NCBI RefSeq assembly: GCF_000155675.2
Contig: NC_020911.1
Span: 3,090,501 to 3,154,500 of the forward strand
Direction: 5' to 3'
Length of the DNA stretch: 64,000 bases
DNA from: Octadecabacter antarcticus 307
GTDB taxonomy: Bacteria > Pseudomonadota > Alphaproteobacteria > Rhodobacterales > Rhodobacteraceae
The translations under genes were made by a program, and so were the position numbers. Under the pieces are notes generated by a model, which had not been told where the DNA came from, did no database searches, and worked only from the letters and a program-made list of their open reading frames with translations. Every line of letters starts with the position of its first letter. The first letter of the stretch is position 1. Of this stretch, positions 8,528 to 17,640 are shown in pieces.

Positions 8528-10299
8528 CACGCCGCCTCGTGTGTAGATACGAAAGTTGGCTGAGACAGAACCTCACCGAGCACGGCGCTAAGCGCTTCGT
8601 CTGGCCGAGAAGCTATTCCTGTGGATCGCCATGCCACATAGCCATCGGGCCGCACTAGAATGCAACCAACCTCACGGACTTCGCGAAGCTGCTGCCAGTC
8701 TCCGTAGAGGTCTTGGTACTGTTGGCCGCGCCCGATCATATAAGCGCTCAAAGGCAGCTTGTGTCGCTTGGCCAGAGTATCTGCGGCGTCGACGCATGCT
8801 TCACCTTCAATACCGGTCAGCAGTGTGAATTCTTCCTGCCCCACAAGGTCGAGTGTGGAGAGGAGATTAGTCTTATCCTCAAGCCAGGCATGGGGGAGCT
8901 TTGCACCGGGGCTGGTTGTCGGAATATGAAACAACTCGGCATCGCGCGTTGAAGAGTTGGGTATTCTATCAGGTATCACGGCCCCCGAAACGTATCGTTG
9001 GTTCATTTCAACACCATGCGCATTGTATTCGTATGATTTGGCATCCAGCTCGTTGCGAAACGCTTCACGGCGTTCATGCGCCTTCGCAGAGGCGTCAGAG
9101 AGCTGTGCTATAGATTCTGTTGTGGCGTCCTTGTCCACATCAGGCCCGAGGCCCAGTGCGCCGAAGATCGGTCCATACTCTTGGATGGAACGGATCGCAC
9201 GCGAGACAATTTGGGCAGCGACAGGCGCGCGTTCTGCGTTGTAGCTGTCCAGCAGCGCGGGTGCGGCTGTGCCCTTCAAAACGAGTGCTAATTTCCAAGC
9301 AAGATTGTAGCTGTCTTGCATGGATGTGTTTGATCCCAACCCATTGGTTGGCGGATGGCGGTGCACAGCATCTCCAACGCAAAAAACGCAACCTTTGGAC
9401 AATTCCGTCTCCCAATAGTTATTCACGGTCCATAGCGAAGTGCCTGTGATCTTCGGTGCGAGATCTGGCAGGCCAGTTAGAGAGCGGATAATGCCTGTTG
9501 CGTAGTCATCCATCATTTCTGGCGGTCCAGCATCGAAGTCGTAGCCGTAAACGATCAGCCATTTATTCCATGGCCGCACCATGCGTAGAAACCCCATACC
9601 AACCCCACCAACGTCAGAGCCCGGCTGAATGACACAGTAAAGAACGCTGGGGCGATGCACCGTGAGCGCACTAAGGTCGGCTTCAAATTCAATATTCGTT
9701 GATCCGACAATGCCCATAGCACCTTCAAAGGACAGCCCTGCCTGCTCTGCCACAAGCGAATTACCACCGTCCGCACCCACAAGATACTTGGCTCTGATGT
9801 CAAAGGGAGCGCCGGTCAACCTGTCCTCGGCCTGAACGGAAATACCATCCGATGTCTCCACAAAAGGCTGAAAAAACGTGTTAAACCGAACATCTGCTCC
9901 TCGTTTGAGCGCATTAGAGACCAACAGCGGCTCCATATATGTCTGTGGCAAATCACACATCGATGTCGTGCTAAACATTGTATATTCTGCCAACCTTGCG
10001 GGGTGATTTCCCCATGGCTGAACCCTACCCAGTTCCTGTCCGGCCAAGCTGGTGCAAAACACGGTGTTGGCCATTTGCGACTGCGGGGATGCATCGGCCA
10101 GCGCCTCCTGCTCAATCCCGAAATCACGCAAGATCTCCATCGTACGCTGGTTGGTGATATGGGCACGGAGTGTCGGACTGGTCCAGCGATAGCGGCTGAT
10201 GAACGTAACTTTGATGCCATAGCTTGCCAACGCAAGCGCCATTGTACTGCCCGCTGGGCCGCTACCAACAACAGTGACGTCGGTTTCAAGAGTGTTCAT
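8527..10299 (-). CDS. FAD-dependent phenol monooxygenase, TfdB/resorcinol hydroxylase-like
   Basis: 590-residue class A flavoprotein hydroxylase. The start at 10299 follows AAGGAG and is the one that begins the domain (NTLETDVTVVGSGPAGSTMA, FAD-binding GxGxxG near residue 12). The DG fingerprint is YLVGADGGNSLVAEQAG, and the second FAD motif is FCVGDAVHRHPPTNGLGSNT. RAHITNQRTMEILRD and the C-terminal thioredoxin-like tail are like TfdB (2,4-dichlorophenol 6-monooxygenase) and GraA/resorcinol hydroxylases. With an intradiol dioxygenase and maleylacetate reductase directly upstream, it probably hydroxylates a phenol, possibly halogenated, using NAD(P)H and O2, to a catechol or hydroxyquinol. 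The exact substrate is inferred. Confidence 0.8.
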   Translation of the reverse strand: MNTLETDVTVVGSGPAGSTMALALASYGIKVTFISRYRWTSPTLRAHITNQRTMEILRDFGIEQEALADASPQSQMANTVFCTSLAGQELGRVQPWGNHPARLAEYTMFSTTSMCDLPQTYMEPLLVSNALKRGADVRFNTFFQPFVETSDGISVQAEDRLTGAPFDIRAKYLVGADGGNSLVAEQAGLSFEGAMGIVGSTNIEFEADLSALTVHRPSVLYCVIQPGSDVGGVGMGFLRMVRPWNKWLIVYGYDFDAGPPEMMDDYATGIIRSLTGLPDLAPKITGTSLWTVNNYWETELSKGCVFCVGDAVHRHPPTNGLGSNTSMQDSYNLAWKLALVLKGTAAPALLDSYNAERAPVAAQIVSRAIRSIQEYGPIFGALGLGPDVDKDATTESIAQLSDASAKAHERREAFRNELDAKSYEYNAHGVEMNQRYVSGAVIPDRIPNSSTRDAELFHIPTTSPGAKLPHAWLEDKTNLLSTLDLVGQEEFTLLTGIEGEACVDAADTLAKRHKLPLSAYMIGRGQQYQDLYGDWQQLREVREVGCILVRPDGYVAWRSTGIASRPDEALSAVLGEVLSQPTFVSTHEAA

Positions 10300-10419
10300 G
10301 TTGATCTCCTTTAGCTGCTTTTGGTGCTCGTTGATGGGTTCGCGTGGGTGTATAAGCGTGACCAGCTCTTCAGCCGCCTGATCCGCAGCCAATCACCAAC
10401 AGATTAAAGTGGGGTTCGC

Positions 10420-11475
10420 TCACGGATGGGCCCCCTCATAGGCTGCCAGCAACATGTTGCGGACACTGTCGCGCGTTATAGGCCGTGGATTGTAATAGGC
10501 CCGTTCCATCGCAAGGTCTGACGCGCGTTCAATGTCATCCAACGACATACCAAATGACTTGAGGTCTTTGGTCTTTGCAGCGGTTTGCATTAGCCCAAAC
10601 AAACCCGCGATCGGGTCGGACACACCTAGGGCCCGCGCTATCGCGGCCATCGCTTCGGGTGCGTGATCACGGTTGAACGCAGCCGTATAGGGGATCATCA
10701 AGCAATGGATATCAGCGTGATTCAAATTGAACGACCCACCAAGTGTGTGGCAAATTTTGTGATGGATCCCCATACCGACGCTGGCCAAACAAGTGCCGGC
10801 CAACCAAGCTCCATAAAACGCATCAGCACGCGCATTTTCATCAATCGCGCCAGACATTAGCCCTGACATTGATCGACCGATCGCTGCAATCGACGCCTCC
10901 GCCTGCATAGAGGTCACCGGGTTTCGGTTTTCCGCGTAAAGAGCCTCTACCGCATGGGCCAGCGCATTCACCGCCGATGGTCCAGCGATAAACGAAGGCA
11001 GCGTATATGTCAGCGCCGGGTCATAGATCACCGTTTCTGGCAAGACTTTGGATGTCGTCTGTGTGGTTTTGCGCCCAACTTCGGTCTGTCCGATGATGGG
11101 CGTCATTTCTGACCCCGCATAGGTTGTCGGAATCGCTAATTGCGGCAGATCGGTCCGAAGCGCAATTGCCTTGCCCAAACCGATCGTCGAGCCGCCACCA
11201 TAGGAAACGATTCCATCAACATTCTTCGATTGAACTTGCGCCATGGCCTGTTGCGTGACCTCAACAGGCGTGTGCATCGCGGCATCGGAAAAGACACCGA
11301 CAGCGCGAGATCCGAGTGACTTGGCAAGCGCCTCAGCTTCACCAGACTGCTGCGGCGTGCTAAGCACAAGGGCACGGTGCACCCCAAGAAACTCCAATTC
11401 TGCGCCTGTCTTTGCCAGCCCGCCTGTTTCAAATAAAACACGGGCTGGTCCGGCAGAGTATACGAACGGATCCAT
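10420..11475 (-). CDS. Maleylacetate reductase
   Basis: Reduces maleylacetate (or chloromaleylacetate) to 3-oxoadipate with NAD(P)H. 351 residues, normal for MacA/TfdF/GraC. Iron-ADH fold: GGGSTIGLGKAIALRTD (nucleotide binding), IPTTYAGSEMTPIIGQTE, and metal-site histidines in NALAHAVEALYAENRNP and GMGIHHKICHTLGGSFN. It ends 120 bp before the monooxygenase start and begins 2 bp after the dioxygenase stop. In chloroaromatic pathways this enzyme can also remove a halogen at the 2-position. Confidence 0.88.
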   Translation of the reverse strand: MDPFVYSAGPARVLFETGGLAKTGAELEFLGVHRALVLSTPQQSGEAEALAKSLGSRAVGVFSDAAMHTPVEVTQQAMAQVQSKNVDGIVSYGGGSTIGLGKAIALRTDLPQLAIPTTYAGSEMTPIIGQTEVGRKTTQTTSKVLPETVIYDPALTYTLPSFIAGPSAVNALAHAVEALYAENRNPVTSMQAEASIAAIGRSMSGLMSGAIDENARADAFYGAWLAGTCLASVGMGIHHKICHTLGGSFNLNHADIHCLMIPYTAAFNRDHAPEAMAAIARALGVSDPIAGLFGLMQTAAKTKDLKSFGMSLDDIERASDLAMERAYYNPRPITRDSVRNMLLAAYEGAHP

Positions 11476-11477
11476 CC

Positions 11478-12383
11478 CTATCGTTCCGTTGAAAATGCGG
11501 TTTGGGCACGATCGCCGGCCACAAGAACAAAATCATATGACATACGCCAAAACGGATTTTCCATGCCAGACTTAGACGCAACAGCGGGCTCATCCGCGGG
11601 TGTGAAATCGACAAGGAGGCTGTCTTTGACGCCGAAAACGGCGTCACCCTCGATGTACTCATCTTCCCGTGCGAACAACTCGGAAACGATCGTCTTGTAG
11701 CCCAGAGCCGATACAATAAAGTGGATGTGCGCCGGACGCATGTTGTGACGAGCACCGGCTTCTAGAACGTCGCCAACGGGGCCATCGGTTGGAATGGGAT
11801 AAGATTCTGGCTTTACTGTCCAAAACGAATATGTGCCCTCCCCGTCAGTACGTAATCGCGCACGCAAGTTATAGTCAGGTTGCGTATCGTCCATGTTCTC
11901 ATAGAGCCCATTGTTGTTAGTCTGCCAGATATCCAGCATTGCATTTACAACAGGATTGCCGTCGATATCCCGGACTTGCCCAGACACAAGCGCAGGACTG
12001 CCATCGTTGTCACCACGAGAGATATTATCGAAATGCGCAATTTCAGGCGAGCCTTCGCGATAAAACGGTCCCAGAACCGAGGGCTCAAACGCACCCTCTG
12101 GCAGATCATCATTCATTGTCTCGACCAGCATCGTTAGTCCAAGAATGTCGGACATTAGGATGAATTCGTGCCGCTTATGATCGCTGATTTGGCCAGTACG
12201 TGCCAAGAGCTGAGTCGCGGCGATCAATTCATCAGGCGTCAGCTTCACCGCCTTGGCAAACCCGTGCAGTGCGATGATGAGCTCCTGCAGAATTTGGTTG
12301 GTCCTTGGATCGGGAGCCTTCTCATAAGATTTTAGCACGATCTCGGTAATCATGTCGGGAGTGGTCTTTAAAGCGCCATCCAT
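11478..12383 (-). CDS. Intradiol ring-cleavage dioxygenase, hydroxyquinol 1,2-dioxygenase type
   Basis: Fe(III) enzyme that opens an ortho-diol ring; with hydroxyquinol the product is maleylacetate, the substrate of the next gene's enzyme. The 301 residues contain the four expected iron ligands: Tyr161 (NNNGLYENMD), Tyr195 (KPESYPIP), His219 and His221 (RPAHIHF). The helical N-terminal linker domain includes MSDILGLTMLVETMNDDLP and PSVLGPFYREGSPE, closest to hydroxyquinol rather than catechol enzymes. A chlorocatechol dioxygenase is the main alternative. Confidence 0.85.
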   Translation of the reverse strand: MDGALKTTPDMITEIVLKSYEKAPDPRTNQILQELIIALHGFAKAVKLTPDELIAATQLLARTGQISDHKRHEFILMSDILGLTMLVETMNDDLPEGAFEPSVLGPFYREGSPEIAHFDNISRGDNDGSPALVSGQVRDIDGNPVVNAMLDIWQTNNNGLYENMDDTQPDYNLRARLRTDGEGTYSFWTVKPESYPIPTDGPVGDVLEAGARHNMRPAHIHFIVSALGYKTIVSELFAREDEYIEGDAVFGVKDSLLVDFTPADEPAVASKSGMENPFWRMSYDFVLVAGDRAQTAFSTER

Positions 12384-12446
12384 ATCGGTTCTCCTGATAA
12401 AAGAAATGGGGTCGCAGGCAGAAGAACTGCCTGCGAAATGTTGATT

Positions 12447-13316
12447 TTAACCAAAGGCTTTTTCAGCCAGTTTCCGGATTTCATTGGCCACGAAATCAGG
12501 CTGCTCTTCGGCAACCCAATGGCCACATTCTGGGATGCCACCACCTGATACGTCCGTTGCGACATGCTGCATCGACTCAACGCACCAATCGTTCATCAAC
12601 GCAGCCCCGCCCCAAGCAATTACGGGCATCTCCAGCTTGGTCTGCATGTGCTTTTCGGCTTGCGCAGCGTGCTCCCAAAACTTTTTGTAAATCTCTAGGC
12701 CGGAACGCAACGAGCCGAACTGAGTGAAGGCCCGCTCATATTCATTCAACGCCTCAATCGTCACAGAGTAAGGATTGTAGCTGAATTCAGTGTAGTAATA
12801 GTCGAGGTATTTACGCTCGTTCCCGCGGATCAATTCTTCGGGGTAGGTCGGCACCGAATGCCAATTCATATGCCAAAAGAATTTTCCATCAGGCTTTGGT
12901 TGCATCCCCGCCTCATGGCCGCCCGTTCCGGGGATCATCATCTCGAAATTGCCAAGACCAACAACTTCATCCCGGAACTGTGCCGCGTAGTGATACGCCC
13001 AAACAGACCCCCAATCGTGCCCCACAACGACCACTTTATCAAAACCCAAATGGTCCTTCACCAATGTCCTGATATCGTCGGCAATATTATCGCCATCATA
13101 TCCGGTTTCAGGGCGGCTGGTATAACCGGCGCCGCGGATGTCTGGCGCAATAACGGTGTAGTTTTCAGCCAACTTGGCTTGTACTTTGCGCCAACCGTAA
13201 TTTGTATGTGGCCATCCGTGGATCAGCACAATCGCAGGCCCTTCACCTGCGACCGTATAGTGCATCTTAATGTCTTTGATGTCAGCCTTGTGGTTTTTGA
13301 TTGTACCCTTACTCAT
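12447..13316 (-). CDS. Alpha/beta hydrolase, epoxide hydrolase / haloacetate dehalogenase type
   Basis: 289-residue cytoplasmic hydrolase. Oxyanion-hole motif HGWP at 33-36, nucleophile Asp101 in VVGHDWGS, catalytic His266 in PECGHWVAEEQP. An Asp nucleophile followed by Trp places it with epoxide hydrolases and fluoroacetate/haloalkane dehalogenases rather than serine esterases. It lies between the TIM-barrel and dioxygenase genes in the operon. It could open an epoxide or hydrolyse a carbon-halogen bond of the pathway substrate; no residue seen here decides this. Confidence 0.75.
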   Translation of the reverse strand: MSKGTIKNHKADIKDIKMHYTVAGEGPAIVLIHGWPHTNYGWRKVQAKLAENYTVIAPDIRGAGYTSRPETGYDGDNIADDIRTLVKDHLGFDKVVVVGHDWGSVWAYHYAAQFRDEVVGLGNFEMMIPGTGGHEAGMQPKPDGKFFWHMNWHSVPTYPEELIRGNERKYLDYYYTEFSYNPYSVTIEALNEYERAFTQFGSLRSGLEIYKKFWEHAAQAEKHMQTKLEMPVIAWGGAALMNDWCVESMQHVATDVSGGGIPECGHWVAEEQPDFVANEIRKLAEKAFG

Positions 13317-13349
13317 CTTGATCTTCCTCCCCTGTTTATTGTCCGGCCA

Positions 13350-14237
13350 TTAGACCGGGCGCGCGGTGTATCCGTTCAAAGCACCTGCTTTTTCCAAGGC
13401 TTTCGGAAAAAAGTAGCGAATTGATGCGATGATCTCATCGGCTGACATTTTATCGAACTTGGCCGAGAAAATCTCGGGTCCGACATTCTTCATCCCGCCT
13501 ATCTTTTGAATTGTCTGCGTGATCTCAGTGACCGGGAACTCACCTTCTCCGCATGGAACCCGCCAATCAAGGCAATCCATAGGCGCAGGCCGGTCCGCAG
13601 GATAGGCGAGCGACGCATCGGCCAATTGTACCGATGATATCTTTTCACCCGGAATTCTGGATAGAAGATCGAGATCAGGTGTGCCGCGCATGAAATGCCA
13701 GTAATCAAAAACGATTCCGCTGTTATCCTTGTCTGCATCGCGCACAATTGTCCAAGCCATGTTCAGATCAAACAGTCCCCAGAACGGGATAAATTCAAGA
13801 TCGCAACGGACCCCGATACTGGCTGCCCGCTCGCAGATCGCCGCAAAGCTCTCTGTGTATTGCGCGCTGTTGACTGTGCCAGCGGGTGCGCTTGAAATCG
13901 TCGACATGCTTTCGACCTGAAATTCCTCAGCCAAACGCATGAAATCGTCGATCGAGAAGCCCAAGAAGTCATTAAAACCAGGGTCTACATTGTCGGGTAG
14001 CCATTTTGGCGCCCACCGCGTTAACGGGTCAAGATGCGCCAATTTCACACCGTGATCATCTGCCATCGAAAGCTGATCTTTGGCTGATAGTCCGGCCTCT
14101 TTCCATTTGGTGACATGGAGCGGAGTAATCGAGATTTTTCCAAACCCCGTTTGCTGGGCGACATGTAGCTGCTCTTTTAACGAAAGCTCCCGCATTGTTC
14201 CTTGCCAAAGCAAATAGTCATTCTTGTCGTGTGTCAT
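13350..14237 (-). CDS. Xylose-isomerase-like TIM-barrel protein (first of two paralogues)
   Basis: 295 residues, AP_endonuc_2 / sugar phosphate isomerase-epimerase fold. Likely metal ligands: Glu in RCDLEFIPFWGLFD, Asp and His in IVFDYWHFMRG, Gln in SSVQLADA and Glu in GPEIFSAKFD. It resembles the protein encoded at 19114 across the divergent promoter: both share RELS near the N-terminus, a PFWG/PMWG step and GPE(I/V)FS. It overlaps the LivM-type permease gene by 4 bp. Relatives include isomerases, epimerases and dehydroshikimate-type dehydratases; its reaction here is unknown. Confidence 0.7.
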   Translation of the reverse strand: MTHDKNDYLLWQGTMRELSLKEQLHVAQQTGFGKISITPLHVTKWKEAGLSAKDQLSMADDHGVKLAHLDPLTRWAPKWLPDNVDPGFNDFLGFSIDDFMRLAEEFQVESMSTISSAPAGTVNSAQYTESFAAICERAASIGVRCDLEFIPFWGLFDLNMAWTIVRDADKDNSGIVFDYWHFMRGTPDLDLLSRIPGEKISSVQLADASLAYPADRPAPMDCLDWRVPCGEGEFPVTEITQTIQKIGGMKNVGPEIFSAKFDKMSADEIIASIRYFFPKALEKAGALNGYTARPV

Positions 14238-15271
14238 ATCGATTCCTCAGTTTTTGGGTCATATGATGTTGAAATTTCGATGTGCCTATTGACGGGAAAG
14301 ACCGATAATCCCCAACGGTTCGCAATCAGGCCCCAAAGGCCTTGGCGTGCAAACAGCATCAAAATGATGGCGAACAGGCCGAGCGCGATGAGGTACCATG
14401 TTCCGTAATCGGACAGCAGCTCACGCAGTAAGAAGTATACGGCGACCCCGACGAAAGGGCCTTCGATGCGGCCGATCCCGCCAATAACGACCATGAAAAT
14501 CACAGCCGCCGACCATTCCATGACGTCGAATGCGGCAACGGGTGAAATCCGGAGTTTCTGTAGAAAAATCAGTGCCCCAATCATGCCGGTTATCCCTGCC
14601 ACGGCGACGAATACGCTGAACCGTAGGCGGAAGGTGTCGATCCCGATGGACGCGGATGCGACTGGATTATCACGGATAGCGGTCAATCCCAACCCGAGCC
14701 TAGACCGCAGCAACGCCCAGACGCCCAATGTAGATGCTGTCGCGATTGCGATTGCGCACAGGTAAATTGTTAGCTCACGGCCTTCGCGGCTATCGGCAAT
14801 TGATCGAACGGCATCGAGCGGCAAGGACACCCCTGACCCGCCCCCCAAGGCAGACACTTCGAAGAACGCTAGCTTAAACACTTCGGCCACAACCCACGTG
14901 CCGATGGCAAAATAGGGCCCTGCCAGTCGAAAGACGATCAGGCCCACAGGGATCGAAATCGCCGCTGTAATCAGGCCAGCTAAAGGCAGAGACCAGATCG
15001 GCGGCAAACCTGCATGTATGACAAGCGCGAACAACATGTATCCGCCAAACCCAATGAACGCGTGCTGCCCCACACTGAGTAGCCCGGCATAACCCGCCAA
15101 CAGATTCCACATTTGCGCAAGCGCCAGAAAATAGGCGATTTCGACAACAAGTCGCATGGTCCCGCGGTCACCCGTCAGCGGCAAAGCCAACAGCGCCAGA
15201 AGTCCGATAACAACTAGGCTTAGTGAAATGCGCGACCCGCGCGTCATCGTCCTGATTTGGTAAGTCGACAT
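14234..15271 (-). CDS. ABC transporter permease, LivM-like
   Basis: 345-residue inner-membrane permease of the hydrophobic amino-acid uptake family. The core reads NLLAGYAGLLSVGQHAFIGF, the hallmark of LivM, with about ten hydrophobic segments. It overlaps the LivH-type gene by one base and the TIM-barrel gene by 4 bp. In catabolic operons such importers often take up aromatic acids or amides rather than amino acids. Confidence 0.85.
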   Translation of the reverse strand: MSTYQIRTMTRGSRISLSLVVIGLLALLALPLTGDRGTMRLVVEIAYFLALAQMWNLLAGYAGLLSVGQHAFIGFGGYMLFALVIHAGLPPIWSLPLAGLITAAISIPVGLIVFRLAGPYFAIGTWVVAEVFKLAFFEVSALGGGSGVSLPLDAVRSIADSREGRELTIYLCAIAIATASTLGVWALLRSRLGLGLTAIRDNPVASASIGIDTFRLRFSVFVAVAGITGMIGALIFLQKLRISPVAAFDVMEWSAAVIFMVVIGGIGRIEGPFVGVAVYFLLRELLSDYGTWYLIALGLFAIILMLFARQGLWGLIANRWGLSVFPVNRHIEISTSYDPKTEESI

Positions 15272-16137
15272 TAGTGTGACACCTTCGGAAAGAGGCCCTG
15301 CGGGCGGATGACAAGGACCAGCAGGAACAAAAGGTGCCCGGCCAATATCTGAAATTGGGGATCAATCGCACCGCCAATGGCTTGGGCCAGTCCAAGAGCG
15401 ATGCCCCCGAAAAGGGTGCCCCAAATACTGCCTAACCCCCCGATGATGACCGCCTCGAAAGCAAACAACAGGCGTGTCGGTCCTGACAGTGGCTCGAAGG
15501 TGGTGCGCACCGCCATGAGGACACCAGCAATACCGATCACCACCAGCGCGATACCTGTTGAAATGGCAAAAATTCGCTTTGTATCAATCCCCATCATCTG
15601 TGCCGCTGCTGGGTCGTCGGATGTTGCTCGAAACTCGCGGCCCAAACGGGTCCGGTAGAACAACGTCTGCAATGCAACGATGGTGCCAACCGCAACTGCA
15701 AGAATGATCAATGGAAAGACGCCAACAGCAAGGCCCTCTGATAGAGCGAAACTTGCCGTTTCCACCTCACCCAAGGACAGCTTTCTGCTGTCGGCAGAAT
15801 ACCCCTCGAGTAAGGCGTTTTGGATGATTATCGCTAATCCGAAAGTCACAATCATGGGTGGCAAAAGGTCGTCACCAAGCGTGCGGTTTAAGATGCCCGC
15901 CTGTAAAACGTAGCCAAAGGCGAAAAACGCGGGCACGACGATGACCAGTGACACGAGCGGTCCGAGGCCGGTCATCTGTATTATGGAGTAGCTAAAGAAC
16001 CCAGCAAGAACGATCAGATCGCCATGCGCGATATTGACCAACCGCATGATCCCGAACATCAGGCTCAAACCGACCGCAAACAGGGTATAAACCCCACCCA
16101 GCAAGATGCCCTGTACCAAAATTTGAACAATTTCCAT
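15271..16137 (-). CDS. ABC transporter permease, LivH-like
   Basis: 288 residues with the LivH signature GVYTLFAVGLSLMFGIMRLV and NIAHGDLIVLAGFFSY near the N-terminus and eight or so membrane spans. It starts one base after the LivF-type gene ends and pairs with the LivM-type permease to form the membrane channel. Confidence 0.86.
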   Translation of the reverse strand: MEIVQILVQGILLGGVYTLFAVGLSLMFGIMRLVNIAHGDLIVLAGFFSYSIIQMTGLGPLVSLVIVVPAFFAFGYVLQAGILNRTLGDDLLPPMIVTFGLAIIIQNALLEGYSADSRKLSLGEVETASFALSEGLAVGVFPLIILAVAVGTIVALQTLFYRTRLGREFRATSDDPAAAQMMGIDTKRIFAISTGIALVVIGIAGVLMAVRTTFEPLSGPTRLLFAFEAVIIGGLGSIWGTLFGGIALGLAQAIGGAIDPQFQILAGHLLFLLVLVIRPQGLFPKVSH

Positions 16138-16138
16138 C

Positions 16139-16840
16139 TCAATCTATCCCGAAATATGCTTGGGTAATCTGCTCGCGGCTGATGGTGTCGACCGACCCAC
16201 CAAGCGACACGCGCCCTTCCTGAAAACAATAGACTTGGTGCGCGACCGATAACGCGCGCGCGATGTCTTGTTCGACGATGACGATCGACATGCCCTCTTG
16301 TCCCAGCGTAACAATCGTTTTGTACAGATCTTCGATGATCACTGGTGCTAGACCAAGGCTGATTTCGTCGCACAACAACACATCCGGGTTCGACATCAGC
16401 GCACGCCCTATCGACACCATTTGTTGCTGTCCGCCCGACAAGGACATCGCGGGCAGCTTTCGCCGTTCTTCAAGGATCGGGAACGTTTTATAGATCCGGT
16501 CAAGCGTCCATGGACCCGACCGCGATTGCCGTTGGCCTATCAACAGGTTTTCCTCAACAGACAGAGACCCAAAAAGCCGCCGTCCTTCAGGAGCCATCGC
16601 AATGCCGGTGTCGATGATTTGGTGTGCGGCGCGCGCCCCTGCTGGCTGGCCGTCTACTGTAATCATGCCTGCCTCAGTCTGCATCAGGCCAGTCAGCGCT
16701 TTCATGAAAGTTGACTTACCAGCACCGTTGGCACCGATTATGGCGGTCGTCTCGCCGGGCTCAAGGACTAGATCAATCCCGAACAAGGCCTGAAAATCAC
16801 CATATGACGCCGTCAGTCCGTGGGTTTCGATACGCTTCAT
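16139..16840 (-). CDS. ABC transporter ATPase, LivF-like
   Basis: 233-residue cytoplasmic ATPase. Walker A GANGAGKST, signature MSLSGGQQQMVSIGRALM, Walker B VLLCDEISLGLAP and switch His region IVEQDIARALS. It overlaps the partner ATPase gene by 4 bp. Energises the aromatic/amino-acid-type importer. Confidence 0.88.
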   Translation of the reverse strand: MKRIETHGLTASYGDFQALFGIDLVLEPGETTAIIGANGAGKSTFMKALTGLMQTEAGMITVDGQPAGARAAHQIIDTGIAMAPEGRRLFGSLSVEENLLIGQRQSRSGPWTLDRIYKTFPILEERRKLPAMSLSGGQQQMVSIGRALMSNPDVLLCDEISLGLAPVIIEDLYKTIVTLGQEGMSIVIVEQDIARALSVAHQVYCFQEGRVSLGGSVDTISREQITQAYFGID

Positions 16841-17568
16841 GTGGGTTCAACTCCCATATAAATGCGCTGTACTTCGGCGGATCGCATGACCTCGTGCGGA
16901 TCACCCTCGGCAATGATCCGGCCACCGTTTAAGACGATCAACCGATCGACTGTCGCCAACAACGCGTGAACAATATGTTCAATCCAAACAAGAGCGATCC
17001 CCGTTCTGCGAATATCCTTTATGGTGCCGATCAGGGCTTGAACCTCACCCTCGGTCAGCCCGCCTGCAATCTCGTCTAACAACAAGATGCGAGGGCTCGT
17101 CGCAAGCGAGCGTGCCATCTCAAGCCGTTTACGCTGAAGGAGCGTCAGCTTGCCGGCCGTGGTGTTGGCCTGACCAATCAAACCCGTTAACTCGAGTATC
17201 TTGACAGTCTTTGCCGCGCCCGCTTTCTCAGATTGAGCATCGCCAAAGACGCTTGCCGTTAGTACGTTCTCGAAAACGCTCATCTGTCCAAACGGATTTG
17301 GAATTTGATAGGACCGCCCAATGCCCGCACAGCAGCGCGCGTGTGGTCGGGTTCGCGTGATATCAACATCCCCTAAAAGAATTTTCCCTTTGTTCACGGG
17401 TTGGTCGCCCGTAATCAGGTTGAACAACGTTGATTTGCCCGCGCCGTTGGGTCCGATAATGCCAAGCCCCTCACCGTCAGCGACCTGAAGATCAAGATCT
17501 TCGGCGATTACGACGGCGCCGAACGACTTATTGATGCCGGTCATGCTAAGGAGGGGTGCTGGGGGCAT
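16837..17568 (-). CDS. ABC transporter ATPase, LivG-like
   Basis: 243 residues from the ATG at 17568, which follows an AGGTGA ribosome site; an earlier in-frame start would add 15 residues of no family resemblance. Walker A GPNGAGKST, Walker B ILLLDEIAGGLTE. The signature loop is LTLLQRKRLEMARSL, lacking the usual LSxGQ glycines. That loop is often degenerate in LivG proteins, where the partner supplies a canonical one. Confidence 0.86.
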   Translation of the reverse strand: MPPAPLLSMTGINKSFGAVVIAEDLDLQVADGEGLGIIGPNGAGKSTLFNLITGDQPVNKGKILLGDVDITRTRPHARCCAGIGRSYQIPNPFGQMSVFENVLTASVFGDAQSEKAGAAKTVKILELTGLIGQANTTAGKLTLLQRKRLEMARSLATSPRILLLDEIAGGLTEGEVQALIGTIKDIRRTGIALVWIEHIVHALLATVDRLIVLNGGRIIAEGDPHEVMRSAEVQRIYMGVEPT

Positions 17569-17640
17569 TTTGGTTTCACCTATCTTGTGAAGGGGCGACC
17601 AATGTCGCCCCAAGGATGTGGTTTTGGATTTTTTGGCAGA